64,000 nt of DNA, from the NCBI GenBank assembly GCA_003415625.1, contig PYIU01000006.1, positions 1,550,001 through 1,614,000 on the forward strand, written 5' to 3'. The position numbers and the translations under genes are program-made. Below the pieces are notes generated by a model, which saw only the letters and a program-made list of their open reading frames with translations, was not told the DNA's origin and did not search any database. This document shows positions 48,932 through 61,253 of this stretch, piece after piece; positions within the stretch are counted from its first letter, which is position 1; each line of letters opens with the position of its first letter. This DNA comes from Aquanectria penicillioides. Its lineage: Eukaryota > Ascomycota > Sordariomycetes > Hypocreales > Nectriaceae.

Positions 48932-50046
48932 GGAATTCCCCCCTATTCCCCCCAGAATTAACCCGGTAAAATGGCGTAACACAACAGTATCATGTCGCAT
49001 GGTCTCTTCGGCCTGATAGTGAGGCCGAATAACTACCACGCTATCAAGGGATCACGTCATCCCGGAGTACGGGTAATTTTTCTACAATTCAAGTGTGCGC
49101 TACTCGGGGAATCGGGTAGACCAAGGGGCGTTATACAGCTAGGTACTGGACTGGACTGGGCGCATGGATGGTGGACTAGAGCAACGCTAAATGCTCGTGG
49201 CTGATGTAGTGTGGGCGAATCTAGGAGTCAGTTGTGTTGCTTATTGCCTATCCTGTAGACTACATATAAGCCTGTTGGTAAATGCAAATTGACACTGTTC
49301 TGCTTCATCTGCCCGGCCTTCCGCCCCTGTGAAAGCCGGTAACAGCGGGAAGGACTGGACTAAGGCTGCGGCGGACGGAACAACATCCACTGGCCTCCAT
49401 TCTCTACCATCATCCATCGTGCTTCGCAAATAATGCTGGTTGATTGAAGAAACATCGGATATATGCAGCGTAGTAGTTATCGTCACGCCATAGCTGTCTG
49501 GAACAAGCGCGTCGCCAGTCCAGCCAACAATCCCGGCCGAAGCGTCTGGGGCGGCAGAAGGGTGACTTGCGGCAGACTGGCGACTCACGACAGGACCCCT
49601 GAGTGGTACCTGTTCGTGACCTGAGGATTGTTCTCTGCTGCTTCGAGCTGCAGAGATGTGCATCAGGCTGTGCAAGGCGACTAGCAGAGCCTCAGAGCGC
49701 CTTGACCGGTCCGTCACGTATGCCAAGAGTGATGCGCAGTCGAGTCGGGCATTGGTTGCGATTGCGATTGTGAGGCTCGAGACCAAGTTCTTGTTGCCTG
49801 TCCAGACAATGACAAGGACCCCTCGGTGGGCTGTGCGTGCCTCTATCGTGCCGCAGTTGGCCTGTCGTACAGCATCGCACAGCAGGTTGGGGTTGATCAA
49901 TCGAAGTCTGAGTGGAAGGTCGCAGCCGACGACGCATGGCCGAGACAGCATAAATAACCGGGCAATTGCCCGTCTAAAATCGACAGAGCAATACCATCTT
50001 CATTTGAATCAAATTAGCAACCCTCAGTCGTGTGCTTTCGCTCATC
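48932..50046. other. Spacer between small ORF and DUF6594 gene
   Basis: About 1.1 kb. The plus strand shows nothing convincing. The minus strand carries the open frame listed separately (49241-49951), which would be divergent from the DUF6594 gene. Confidence 0.5.
49241..49951 (-). CDS. Hypothetical ORF, 236 aa
   Basis: An uninterrupted ATG-initiated frame of 711 nt starts 95 bp from the divergent DUF6594 gene. The first half is Leu/Ala/Val-rich (for example LVSSLTIAIATNARLDCASLLAYVTD), and the second is Ser/Ala/Pro-rich. I see no known domain, and long chance frames on either strand are frequent in this DNA. It could be real or accidental. Confidence 0.3.
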   Translation of the reverse strand: MLSRPCVVGCDLPLRLRLINPNLLCDAVRQANCGTIEARTAHRGVLVIVWTGNKNLVSSLTIAIATNARLDCASLLAYVTDRSRRSEALLVALHSLMHISAARSSREQSSGHEQVPLRGPVVSRQSAASHPSAAPDASAGIVGWTGDALVPDSYGVTITTTLHISDVSSINQHYLRSTMDDGREWRPVDVVPSAAALVQSFPLLPAFTGAEGRADEAEQCQFAFTNRLICSLQDRQ

Positions 50047-51129
50047 ATGTCCTTCTCCATCCTGGGCACTCTGCCAGGATGCGCCAACCGCCGTAGCGGA
50101 CCAGCCAGTATCGATCTGGCTGATGTCAGGCCGACAACGCCTGGGACAACTCTAAATGACAGCGATGGGCCTGTCACTGATAACATTGACATCGAGTCTG
50201 GCGGAGACTCCCAAGGTAAGTATTGGCGACATATTCCATGACAATAGGCCATCATCGACGTTGCTAACGGACGCAGAGGAGCAAAGTGGACTGGTCCGGC
50301 TCTCGGCTCGGCCGCAGAACGACGTATTCCACCTCCTTGCTCGTAAATTCACACAACCAGGAGCGTACTGCCTTAACACCAAGGCGAAGAGGATCGCAGA
50401 GACTTGGAAGGAGATTTACCGAGCCGACCAAAAGAATAGCAGCTATTTAGATCAGCTCCAGAAGGATTTGGAAGAGCAAATGCAATCATACTGTATGAGA
50501 GACCCCGCTTTTATAGTACCCATGGACCATACCATGATAGGGCTGATAGACAAATGCAGACAAGCTACTCTTGTCCATCCACCAAGTCCAAGGGCTTGTG
50601 AAGCCGGACAGGCTTCTGCTCAAGCACTACCTGGAAACTGCCAAGGTGGAGCTGGAGGAGGAGGATGGAATATTCCTCCATGGTCCGAACCACGATTGGG
50701 CCGCTGCCTATCCCACGGAGTCATTCGAACAGTTCGTCAAGCTTATCCCGGAGCGTAGGTTTGGACGCTTCCTCTTTGTGAGTCAAACACCAAGCTAGCA
50801 CCTGTTCCTCGTTAATCCATCACCAGTCTCCCTTCGGGAAGGAGACCATCAATCGCCACGGTGTCAGGCGCCTGGTCTACTCGTCAAAGCCCCTTGAAGC
50901 GTCCATCATTACCTTGTTCCACGTCATGGTTGGAGCCTTGGTCGGGACACCGGTAGTCATCCAGGCTTTTCAAGTGACCTCGACAGCAGGTAACGTTGCG
51001 ATCTACCTGGTGAGCTTGTTTCTCTTCATCGCGGTCACTCGCTTTGTGGTTCGTGCGACAAGCGCACAGTTCTTCTTAACCTTGGCCTACGCAGCTGTCG
51101 TCGTCGCGAACATGACTCGTGGACAATAG
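50047..51129 (+). CDS. DUF6594 membrane protein, copy A
   Basis: Four exons, 50047..50215, 50277..50492, 50560..50777 and 50827..51129, code for 301 aa with closed phases (1, 1, 0). A polar N-terminus of about 57 residues is followed by a helical, charged DUF6594-like region (VFHLLARKFTQPGAYCLNTKAKRI, then LLLKHYLETAKVELEEEDG). Three hydrophobic C-terminal segments end the protein: FHVMVGALVGTPVVIQAF, VAIYLVSLFLFIAVTRFVV and FFLTLAYAAVVVANM. This is the usual build of fungal DUF6594 proteins, whose function is unknown; a soluble helical head anchored in a membrane is expected. The gene at 61254 has the same exon plan and diverged sequence. The family name rests on recognition, not search. Confidence 0.83.
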
Positions 51130-51200
51130 GAGGCCAACAGCCGGCGAAGGTCTGAGTTTTGGAGGCTGTGTGCGGGGAGAGTAGATAGGCATCCGTTCTC

Positions 51201-51242
51201 GTGCTCGTGCTTGTGCTCGTGCTTGTGCTCGTGCTCGTGCTC
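51201..51242. repeat. GTGCTY hexamer x7
   Basis: Seven contiguous copies of GTGCTC/GTGCTT lie 70 bp after the stop codon of DUF6594 copy A, probably within its 3' UTR. Confidence 0.92.
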
Positions 51243-54200
51243 GCTCTCGTTCGATGTTTCAGTTTCGGTTTATGTATTTACCTGTAGTTGATAGCGTGTC
51301 AATGAATGCAACTAGAGTTATCTTATGTGCCTATGTGGACATCTGCTTCGTACAAGGGAAAAACGACGATGCTGGGACTCATTCATTAGGACCGTACTGG
51401 TACGTGATAGCAATTTCTGCGAGAGAGATCATCTCTGGGGATGGACGGATGGGCTTATGGATGTGTCGGATGAACTGTTCTTGACAGTGATGAAGGGGGA
51501 TGGGGAATAAGAAGTAAAAGGAATAAAGATGCAAAACCGATGGGAACTATAGGGGAAAAGGGGATGGAGGTAAGAGGTACGGAACAAACCATATGCTAGA
51601 AGGGAGTTTTTGGGCGTCGGCTTTCTCTGTGCGAGGCTGGGTTGGCACCAGCGGCTCGGCGGCACATGGTACAGTCACTCAATGGTTATGGAACAGGGTT
51701 GGGTTGGAATCATTGCCTACAACCATCTCAGGAGCATGTCACGCCAAAGGACCTGATAAATGCATTCACGGGTCGAATTGTCGGATTAAAACTGAGGGAA
51801 GACCAGAAATAGATCCCATCAAACAACCAGCTTCGGCCTCTTGGCGTCATTGCCGCCAAATACTAGAGTCAGCACCTCTAGCTCGACAATTTATGACGAT
51901 TTGCCCCCAAACACACCACGCCGAGTCTCTTGCGCCAAGGCGAAGACTTTCGGGTTCCGCCCTCAGCGCCCTCACTCGGAGTTGCTGTGGTCAACCGTTG
52001 CGCTCATCAAGGGCTCTGGCTGCTGGCATTGCAGGACCCCAAGTCTTCAGATGGCGAAGAAGCGCCTTGGCAGACGTGAGACTCATCCACATCCAAACGC
52101 TCCCGGAGCCGCTTCGTCAACCACCGCAGAGGAGGCGTAACCGTGCCATCCCGGTCTTGTTGGGATTGAGAATCCAGCCCCTCACGCCCTTCCCCGCTGG
52201 CTATCATTTTCCTCCAGTTGAGGACGAATCTACGGCCGAGTGCAGTGCAAAGACATAAGCGAAAGACAGAGGGCGGTGGGGAATATGTACGTCGCATGGG
52301 TGCCTTAAACACTAGAAGAAGGCGTCCGGGCTGCCTTAATCTAATTAAACGCATCGTGCCATGTTTGGCTAGGATCCCAATACATGCAATCCATTTTTGG
52401 AACATGTACATGCCTCATTTATGACTCGAAAACCGAGGTGGATGGGACCATGAGTCCTGGAGCCTCATGAGCCTTCTGGGGCTGAAACCCGTGGCACCGT
52501 CTCATCTCGTAGTCCAGTAGTCGAAGCAGAATCCATGGCCGTGGGTAAGGTAATGATTAGCGCTCGACGCGTTGACACTGAGACGCTATGGCTGCATGAG
52601 GAGGCTCCATTGAACTGGTGAGCGTGAAACTGCCGGTACTCGGTTGCCCTGTGAGCCAGTGCAGGAACAGATAGCACCCACAAACAATGGCCTAAATAAC
52701 CCCCTTGTCGGGTCGTTTTGTTTTGTGGCTGCGAGCCAGCGTGGGTGTTCCTATCGCTGTTGAGTTCAGTTCAGACCCTGGTAAGTCCTTGGCCGACTCA
52801 CCGTAGAGGAGACCTGTCCCGATTCCTTTGACCGGCTACCGAGCTCGGCGCACTAACGAAACTAATTGGGGGCTCAAGTCCAAGGCGCAGAGACTTTCAG
52901 TTTGGATGTCATCGGACATCATCTCACGACACTTGTCTGAGGTAAGAGAGACCGGTGGGTTTTGGTGTTTTGCCTCTGGCTTGTCGGGCCTCGTGGATTT
53001 GCACCGCTCATGCGAGACTTCTCGCAGTCTATCATCGCCATCCTGACCGCCTTGGCACAAAAAAAGGAGTCAGCAGCCAGTCGTTTGCAGCTGCTTCATC
53101 GGTTGTCTTGATGTCGAAACAACAGCACACCTTGCCTGCTCGAATGCGACCGTTCATTCCCGCGCTGTCAAGGTCACGAAGCGCTCATTCTTTCCAGCGA
53201 CGATCATTGCTGCAAATAGCCGAAAGTAGACCTGAGCTACCTATATCGACCACGTCGTGTGAGCTGGACGACAAGAAGAGGGAGGCGACGAGGAAAGCCC
53301 CTCGATGAGAGGCTGAGAGGAGAACCAATGCGCACCAGAGTCATTAAAACGAGCCGGCGCGGTAATCGATGGGGGACTCTGGGATGGTTGAAGTTCCAGA
53401 AAAAAAGACGCAAAAGGGGAGTGGATGTCTATTTCTGTGCCGAGTCGTGCCTCGGTGGACGGGAACCTAGGGCGTCTCCGGCCCATCGCCAGCTCACCAA
53501 AATCCTTGCGACCTGGATCCAACCAGCTCTCAGCAGCCAACCGAGTCTTCCCCTCGTTTCCAGGCCTGAGTGGGTCGGGCGAACAGCCTTAGACCCGAGT
53601 TAGTACTCAATCAGAACAACGAGAGAAACATATTGCACGGCTTTCGAACTCACAGTCATGAGTTTACGACGACGCTGGTGGATCTAGAGTCCACTTGCTG
53701 AGCTAGTGCCCGCTAGTGCCCGCTGCAATGTTGAGCAAGGTGCCTCGTCACATCTCACCTCGATCTCAGTAGGGCCAGGCACGGGGATCTCATGATTGGA
53801 TTATTTGCTCACCTCAAACCTCATCCACCGATCGCCTTGGGTGTCAGAATATTTGCTTCTTCCTTGTTTTGAGGTGGGGTGGCTCCTGTTTGAGAGCACC
53901 CAGTTTCCCAAACAAGCTGGCACATCTGCTCAGTTCTTATCAATCTATGTACATATATGTATGTACGCGAGATCTTCGGGCAAAGCGAAAGCTGCTGGCC
54001 TACGATAGTGGACATCCACCCTGACACCCAGCTGCCGAGCTGCCTGTGGAGAATGGCTCGAGCTCTAACCGTTCGTTTTTGATCGTGTCAATGCCTGGGC
54101 AGCACGAACAGTGGAGTGACCCCGTGCGTGGGGCTCGAGCTGGTTCTACCGAGATGCCCGAAAGAAGGGATTAGTGTCGGCTCGAGTCAATCCCTCTAAT

Positions 54201-57200
54201 GAAGAGGGCTCATTCGCTATATCCTTACGGCTGTTCACATTGCTGCATATCGTTGCTTGGCGTTTTTTTTTGTCGCCGTATCGGGCATCTAGCCACCGTT
54301 GGTTGTTGTTTGGTTCGACCTTTGGGTAGTGAGGCACTATATGCCGGGTTCTATGAATCGTATGCTTCTGAGTGGTTTTCTCTCCCGACCTATGGTGCTT
54401 CTGTTGGATAGGAGACAGGCCACTTGCTTCCGGCCTCCTAGACGGAGTCTCTGTGGTTGACGCTGAAATATTTAGACATCAGCTGGTCTTTTGGCCTCGT
54501 TTCTCCGGGACTTGGCTTCATCCCCCTATTTCGGGGAGATTTGGAGTGGCCCCATCCGAGGTTTAGGCTCAGGCCCCAATAAGTTCTCCCTATTTCCCAG
54601 TGGACGTGTTAGGGTGCAAAATCAGACACAGAGATGGGGAGCAGTCCAATCCTCGGTGCTATGTTGTCCTGACGCTTCAGATGCATGCCACGCTCGGGAA
54701 CCAGAAATCTATGCTTCTCAACCTATGATGGCGATGCTTGACGATTTTCGATGGATTCCCTCCTTTCGCTCATGGCCTGACTGAAGCTGGATACCGTGAC
54801 AGCCCCGTATCGCCATCATGCAATCAGCGCAGACCCGAGCGCTGGACTCGCCGCTCTGGATTGAAGGACGTCAACGGGGCTATGTTGATGCCAGTGACCA
54901 GTCCCTGAACGGGATCGAGGGCATTCACATGACGTTTCATCGTCGCCATCACCCCGAAAGCTCGCAGAACTGGATAAATGGGTTGAAACTTGAGGAAAAT
55001 GCGGGCGTTCCTCTCGCAATCAGATACCGGCCGTCCCTCCACATTGTGGTCATGAGACTGCGTGACTGGCCGAGCACAGCCCGACGATGATACCGCGACC
55101 CAACTTGCCCATTCACCTCCGGTTACACAATCTTGCAGCCCCCCCATTTGGACACTCTCCTTCGACCTTCGGGGCCTATTACGGCATCTGAATGCTGAAA
55201 ACAAGGCTCCCGCTGTCGCTTTAAAGGGCGGTGAACGATGCTGCTGTTGGTTCTGGATCTGAGTGGTCAGCTCCCTACCATCCTCCCTGACGATGCCATC
55301 CATGAATGGCCTACCTTGCCGCTAACTCGTCGACCGGTGAAGCCGATGGCAGTTCCCATCGCACAGCCCGTTGCCTAACCAACACCCTCACGATGATATG
55401 GGGCCAATAAACAACATGCCGAGATCTGCACCCTCAAGATATGGCTTCACGATGATCAAGTAGCTCCAATGTATCGCATCCTCCCTCCCCTTTTGGCCTG
55501 CGTAGATTCTTCCGACAGCGGTCCGACCCGCAGATGTCACTGGCTCCGCCTGGCACGGAGGTCATCTGAAGGCAGTGCATGCAGGTCTTTCGTGCTTGCT
55601 GCGGAGCCATTTGCGAATCAGGTCCCTCTCAGCCGACATTACGACCTACGTGAAGCCTCAGCCTCGAAGCGTTTAGGGAAGGGATTAGGCATGAAGCAGA
55701 CTGGAGCTTTAGTGGGGCCAGGTTCAACATCATACATTGAAGCACGGTATGTTATTGTTGGTTGGGAGGGCAGCGAAGCGCGCGGTTGCGGGATGCTTGG
55801 GTCTGGAGGAGAATTACCAAGCCTGCTGATACCTTCAACAAACATAGCAAGTATGCATGCCTTCAAAGATGTCGTTTTGCATTGATGTCTTGACTGAAAG
55901 TGGCAGTCGTGCGGTGGCCAGCGGTTATACCCTCGAGCTATCTAACAAGCCATGATTGGACAATCCGGGCATCATATGCCAACCCCACAGAGGACGACAT
56001 TGGAGCATGTTGGCAGAGGAGAGGATGGATGCGACGGCGAATTATCAAGCTACGAACATGGAAATCTATCAACCTAGACCATTTTTAGACTGTTATGTAC
56101 TACTTGACAATTATTTATCAATTATCACAAACACAATTGGGTCAAAGGGGGAATGGCAAGACTGTCTTTGAAGAACTGATGGAAGGAAGGTTGGTGTTCA
56201 ATTGATGACGCTAAGATCTGGAAAATTTTAGTGGGTCAACCCTGCGAAGCTTGAAGCCATTACAAGAGGTACCTGGACTGCACCTAGTAATTGTGCCTTT
56301 TCTAGAAGCTGCAAGGAAGACCATTGCAAAACACTCTGTTTTGAGGATGAGGTGCATTTCTCAGCATTTATGTTTGCTTTCACTCAGGACTTAGATTCAT
56401 TTTGATTTCAGGAGAATTAAACACTGGTTTCCAATAGCTGTGTAGAGGTGAAATGGATTTGCAAGTTTCCGAACGGCGACCCGGTACATTAGGTATCGTA
56501 TCCCAGGGGTTTGATGTACCCCATAAGGAAATGGATTTTTTTTTCTAAAAAAGAAAAACTGTACAAGGAAAGCTTTACTACTCAGAACTACCCGAATTCA
56601 CAACCGGGCTGAGATCATGTCGGCTTCCAGAGAATTATGCCGATGACATGAGCAGATCCTCGTCCTAGACACTCTGATAGCATCGAGACCTAGTACTGAT
56701 GTTCAACTATGGCTGATCATCCAATGCCAACACACTTCATCTGCATGGGAGCCACTGGTGGACCCTCACCTGCTGCTATCCCTCCCTGTTGTGAGTCGAC
56801 TGGCCGGTTAGAGTCACATATCTCTTAGACCCTGCACTCTATCCATGTACGGCGGAGCCTCACAACCTAGATTTTCCGATCCGATCTTGGACCTCATCTC
56901 AAACGAAGACCTTGGTATCCCAGCGGCCAAGGCACCACACGGTAATCCAAACAAGCCTCAGGGATGTGCATGTCACAAGATGGCGTCGATTGGCCTGAAA
57001 TATGAAGTTTTGCAGGATCGGTCCCGAGGAGCCTAGACTTGAGAGGGGTGCACTGTAGCGCAGTAGAGGAGGGAAAGATGCCGTGAGGAAGTAACAAGGC
57101 GAGCGAAGAAGGGGGCGGGGGCGTGGTGGAGAGGAGGGAAGCCGGTCGGAGGAGAGTGTGGTCGTGTGGTCGGAGGGATACCTATGGAGAAGGGATGGCG

Positions 57201-57421
57201 ATACACGGCTGTGACAGAGATCAAGTCAGCCTCAAACTTGGAGACCACTGGCTGACAAGGCATCTTCCGAGGCCAAGGAGCAAGAGTGGATGGATGGGAT
57301 GCGACCGAGTGGTTCCTCTGCCTTGACTTCCCACTCATCATCGGCCTGGGGAACTGCCACACCCGCAACATGCGCTGGAACCCAATAAGAGCTCCCTTGA
57401 GAAGGGCCCTCGAAATGTCTC

Positions 57422-57450
57422 AAAACATCACGTCTTAAAACATCACGTCT
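57422..57450. repeat. 14-bp direct repeat x2
   Basis: AAAACATCACGTCT occurs twice, separated by one T. It is intergenic with no known role. Confidence 0.9.
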
Positions 57451-58463
57451 CTGAACGCCTCGGCCCAGAAGAAGCATGTGCATCAACCAAGGTAGCATTG
57501 CGCATGGCAAGAGCGGCCTCAAGCGGCCGTCGAAAATGCTGGTCTATCACACCAGATGAATGTCACACAGGGTTTGACCCTTTGACCTTGCAGTCAGCAC
57601 GGAGAAAATACAGTAAGTACCATTCACCGGCTGATCGACTGCAAGGCCGGGACTGGGGTATGCTGCCACTCGGTTGATGGCACTCGGTGACTCGACACTG
57701 GTGACTGGTTATGCTACACTGACTGACCTGGCGCAATCTTGGCCCCGATTTCCCTCTTCACGGAAGAATAAAGGTCAACTCATGCCAAGGAAGCCGGCGG
57801 TTTCGAGACGCCAGATTTCATCTTGGCCGAGAGCGAGGCCCACCTGATGGTAGTTGAACAGCACGGGGGCTTGGGCAGAAGGAGGCAATGAGGATATACA
57901 GCGGCGCCAAGGCAACAGAAACGAGGCGGAAGCTTGCGTTAGCAGCGGCCATGCATCAATGAGCCGGGTGAGCGAGGTGGAGCGATTTCGAAAAAAGCCC
58001 GCCGCTGATGCTCAGCAGTTCTGGACCCCCCGTAGTTATCCCTACCCCCCAGCAGCCCTCACCGTGGACCGTGGTAGATCGTCGACTCAGCGCTGGCACA
58101 CCGCAGCATCAACTGGACATCCTTTACAACTCGCTCTAGCCAGCTGCGTTCAACTCCGACTGGACAGTGTCTTGCCTTTTACGTCGCATCACCCTCTCAG
58201 ACCAGGGTAGGCAGGATCAACGGAACTCTCATAATATCATTTCTCAGAATGAGTCGCAGTTGTTCCCTCGCCATCATCCCACTCCTTACCCAAAATGACA
58301 ACGGCCTTGTCTTGAAGAGATCACTGCAGTAGTGGCCGCGTGCTGAATCCGAGGCATCCGCTCGTTAGCGTACCCTGCTTGTCTCGTGAGGCGAAGCGAC
58401 AACAGATTGTTGGAGAAGAGAGGAAACTCTGCCAGTCGAATTGCTGGCTCTAGCATGTTGTTC

Positions 58464-58488
58464 TTTTTTTTTTTTTTTTTTTTTTTTT
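58464..58488. repeat. Poly-T run (25 bases)
   Basis: Twenty-five consecutive Ts. It could be the tail mark of a retroposed minus-strand sequence, but no element is recognisable beside it. Confidence 0.9.
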
Positions 58489-59972
58489 CCCCTCTGGGCT
58501 TTGGAGCCATCAGCTGTCTTGCCGCGACTGCCTTCGATCAGCAAGCAAGGAAATCCCAACAACAGCAAGGCGTGACGCTGTGTTAAGGAAGACCCTTCAT
58601 AGCCACGCTGGAACTTTCTCTGCCGACGCTTTCAGATTTGGCCGAGCAAGACTAATTGCAGGCTGTGCATCTGGAACAAAAGAGCTGAAATTATGCCCTC
58701 ACTTTCCTTTTCTCCCCCATTGCCTGGACGAGCAAAGATGGAAGCCAGCCCGCCTCTGAGCACCCGGCTTTGCTTGAAACTGGTGTATTGGAGTGAGGTG
58801 TCTCCCCAAGCTAGTGTCCTCCACCGGCCCCGATGTTGAGCTCTGTGCTGAGACGCCCCCTGTTATGGAGCGTGCACTGATACTGATCGAATGGCTTTCC
58901 CTGCCCCAACAGATAAACCCTGACACGCCTCTCCCAAGAAACGGGCGTCGGGTTCAAGGAACACGGGCTTGATTTTCTCGGCCGGGTCTGTGGCCTAGCG
59001 ACCTCGACCCGGACTTCGGGCGGCGATACCTAACAATGCGAAGGCATCTTATTTTCTTGCGTGCTGTATGCTACACGCCACACGCTAGATCGAAGCCACT
59101 GCTTCCACGCAATATTTTCTGCGGGCAGTCAGTCTCTGGGGCTTTCCTCAGGGGTGGATGTCACTAATGCGTGCCTTTGGACTGGGTGTCTGCAACTTCT
59201 CCCTCGATTTCGATGCCTTACGTCGGAGTGGCTGGCTACCTACCTAGCTTGGGCCAGCCCAGAATAGCATTTATTGCGGTTCGTCAAGGTATCCCCCCTT
59301 GGGGATGTGGTATCCTTTCCAATCAACCAAAATCGTGGCATGGGCACGAAGCATGGCGTGGTTTAGTCTCCCTTCTGCGCATGTTTGAGCCGCCCCCCAT
59401 GCCTTGAGTCCTTGCTATTTCATGAGGGTCAAAGGGAGCTAGTCCCTAGAGACTCGGATGAGAGCGTGATGCGACCCCGCTCGTTCTAAGGCAGCATGCA
59501 CGATGCATTTCGTACTCGTGTCGTGGCTGGGGAAGGTCCCTTGGCCCCCACTGTGTTCCCTCTCTCCTCCCAGAGTGTCGGCTGGCACATAGGCACGCGT
59601 GTCGAAACTAATTACCCACATACCCGCATATCTCCAGTCCCTTAGTTCGCTTGACTTATCATTTGTGATAGATGTCTCTTTTCTCGGACAGCCCTCGCCT
59701 ATCCGTATGTTGCGTTGTTGCCGCAAGAGACTACTGCACCTGCCGACGATAGTCTGGCGTCAGGAAGAGATAGACTAAGTGTCAATGAGAGGACGCTCAT
59801 CGTTCGGTGTTGGAAGGCCTCTGGTCTTGTTGCTTCTCCCTTGTCCGTCGAGGAAGCTTAAATAGACCATGTAATGCCCGTTCTTTGAGCTAGAGTGTCC
59901 CCGTACCACGATCATCTCTGCCCTCTGCTCTCTGATCTCCTCTTGTTCCTGCTCCAAGCCTATCATTCTCAC

Positions 59973-59975
<3 letters not shown>

Positions 59976-60013
<38 letters not shown>
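59976..60013. repeat. (CT)19 microsatellite
   Basis: A CT run of 38 bases lies 39 bp upstream of the small ORF at 60053. This is similar to the CT-rich leaders seen before other genes in the window. Confidence 0.95.
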
Positions 60014-60016
<3 letters not shown>

Positions 60017-60052
60017 GGAACCTCGAACGTCCACCCCTACCCATAAAAAAAA

Positions 60053-60229
60053 ATGGCCGATCAACAGAAACCGTGTCTGGGCGATGGTCACAAGGGCCAT
60101 CTTGAGCCCAACTGTTGCTCCGAAGGGCGTATTATTCTCAAACCACATCCTAGGCCTCCACCAAAGCCACAAGGCGAGAGAATGCGTCAAGATAAAACTC
60201 GCAATGATCAATCGGAACTAGAAAAATAG
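60053..60229 (+). CDS. Small basic ORF, 58 aa
   Basis: The ATG follows CCATAAAAAAAA, an A-rich context typical of expressed fungal genes, directly after a CT-rich leader. The protein begins MADQQKPCLGDGHKGHLEPN and continues with CCSEGRIILKPHPRPPPKPQ before a charged tail (GERMRQDKTRNDQSELEK). It is Lys/Pro/Arg-rich with three Cys. No family is recognised. Its size, basic/Pro-rich nature, a GR-x-I-x-L-K motif and its place 1.0 kb before a DUF6594 gene resemble the small ORF at 48627. No intron is needed. Coding status is an inference. Confidence 0.4.
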   Translation: MADQQKPCLGDGHKGHLEPNCCSEGRIILKPHPRPPPKPQGERMRQDKTRNDQSELEK

Positions 60230-61253
60230 CCATGTATTATCACAAATCATGCATGGTTGGTGGTATGTCTTGGCTGTTCATGAACAACCCTATGACTATG
60301 ACATGGAAGGAACTATAGTAACCAAATACGCTATCGACTTAGGGACAACACGGCAAGCACCTTAGTGAACCTCACTGAGAAGGCAAAAATACGGAGGAAA
60401 GTGGAGGATCACAGGATCACAGGATCACAGGCAAAGCCAGATAGTTGAGGTATATTTCTTGGGATAGGGTGCGTCGCTGGTACAATTTCCATTCCCATGG
60501 TAACACATGCTCAACTACGTAAAAATATAGGCCGGGGGTGAGCCAGTTTTCTGTCGCAGTCTACAGATTCGGAGCGGAGGAGAGTGTTTGATAGCGGAGG
60601 GCGTTGGCACGGTCATCTAGATTGCCCATATAGGAAAATATTAGGTCGTTCGCTTGATCTACGTTTACTGCAATTGTCCTCATTGTTCGGCTAGTGATGG
60701 GATGTCGTTCGTAGTAGCGCAAGCGCGGACCGTTTAGTCAACAGTTGCAGGCGCCAGCGCCAATGGCGCCAAAGGTTCTCCTGGCAGGGACTTGGACAGT
60801 ACTTCTGGGTACCAGGCCTTCTTGCCATTCGTCCTTGTGAAGCAGAATTTACTTCACAAGGCAGACAAAAGGCAGCCGCTAATGGCTCAAAGAGTATTGG
60901 CCGAGTCTGTCCATATGCGCCAAGATTGGTCTCCGGACAGGTCTGGCACCGGCTCTCCATGGCCATTGTGAAGCTCATAGGATTATCGGAGTCCTCTCAT
61001 GCGATGGCGCAGGTGTAGCGTTCAGTGAGGCTTTGGAGGGGGCGGGGACTTGAGCTGCATGGATCGGAACATGGGGATTGGGCGGTGATGGGATGGTGGG
61101 ATGGTATCAATGTTGGCAAAGGGGCCCGAGAATAGGCATGCCGACCGAAAGATAAATATCCTAAATATCTCCCTTCCATGGGCCATTGATTCATATCCCA
61201 TTGTCCCCGAACAACGTTTGCAGTACAGCGTTTGAGCACCCGCCGACCTAGCT
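60230..61253. other. Spacer between small ORF and DUF6594 copy B
   Basis: About 1 kb holding a short repeat (60405-60428). A minus-strand open frame at 60691-60978 (95 aa) has no recognisable features and is probably chance. Confidence 0.5.
60405..60428. repeat. AGGATCAC octamer x3
   Basis: Three perfect contiguous copies of AGGATCAC lie in the spacer upstream of DUF6594 copy B. Confidence 0.92.

Larger units (their letters stand above)
51130..60052. other. 9-kb gene-poor stretch
   Basis: No confident gene is seen. Many open frames of 60-220 codons occur on both strands, without splice-joined family signatures. Short repeats are at 51201-51242, 57422-57450 and 58464-58488, with a 10-bp duplication (GCTAGTGCCC) near 53,705. 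The part around 56,050-56,600 is AT-richer. I see no terminal inverted repeats, reverse transcriptase or transposase remnants by eye; heavily decayed elements cannot be excluded. Confidence 0.5.

Noticed and set aside
51593..52258. 221-codon plus-strand frame
   Set aside because: No recognisable domain; Arg/Ser/Pro-rich mixture like other chance frames nearby, with competing frames on both strands.
54824..55303. 159-codon minus-strand frame
   Set aside because: No family features or supporting splice structure.
58464..58488. Poly-T as the tail of a retrotransposon
   Set aside because: No reverse-transcriptase, target-site duplication or element body is recognisable next to it.
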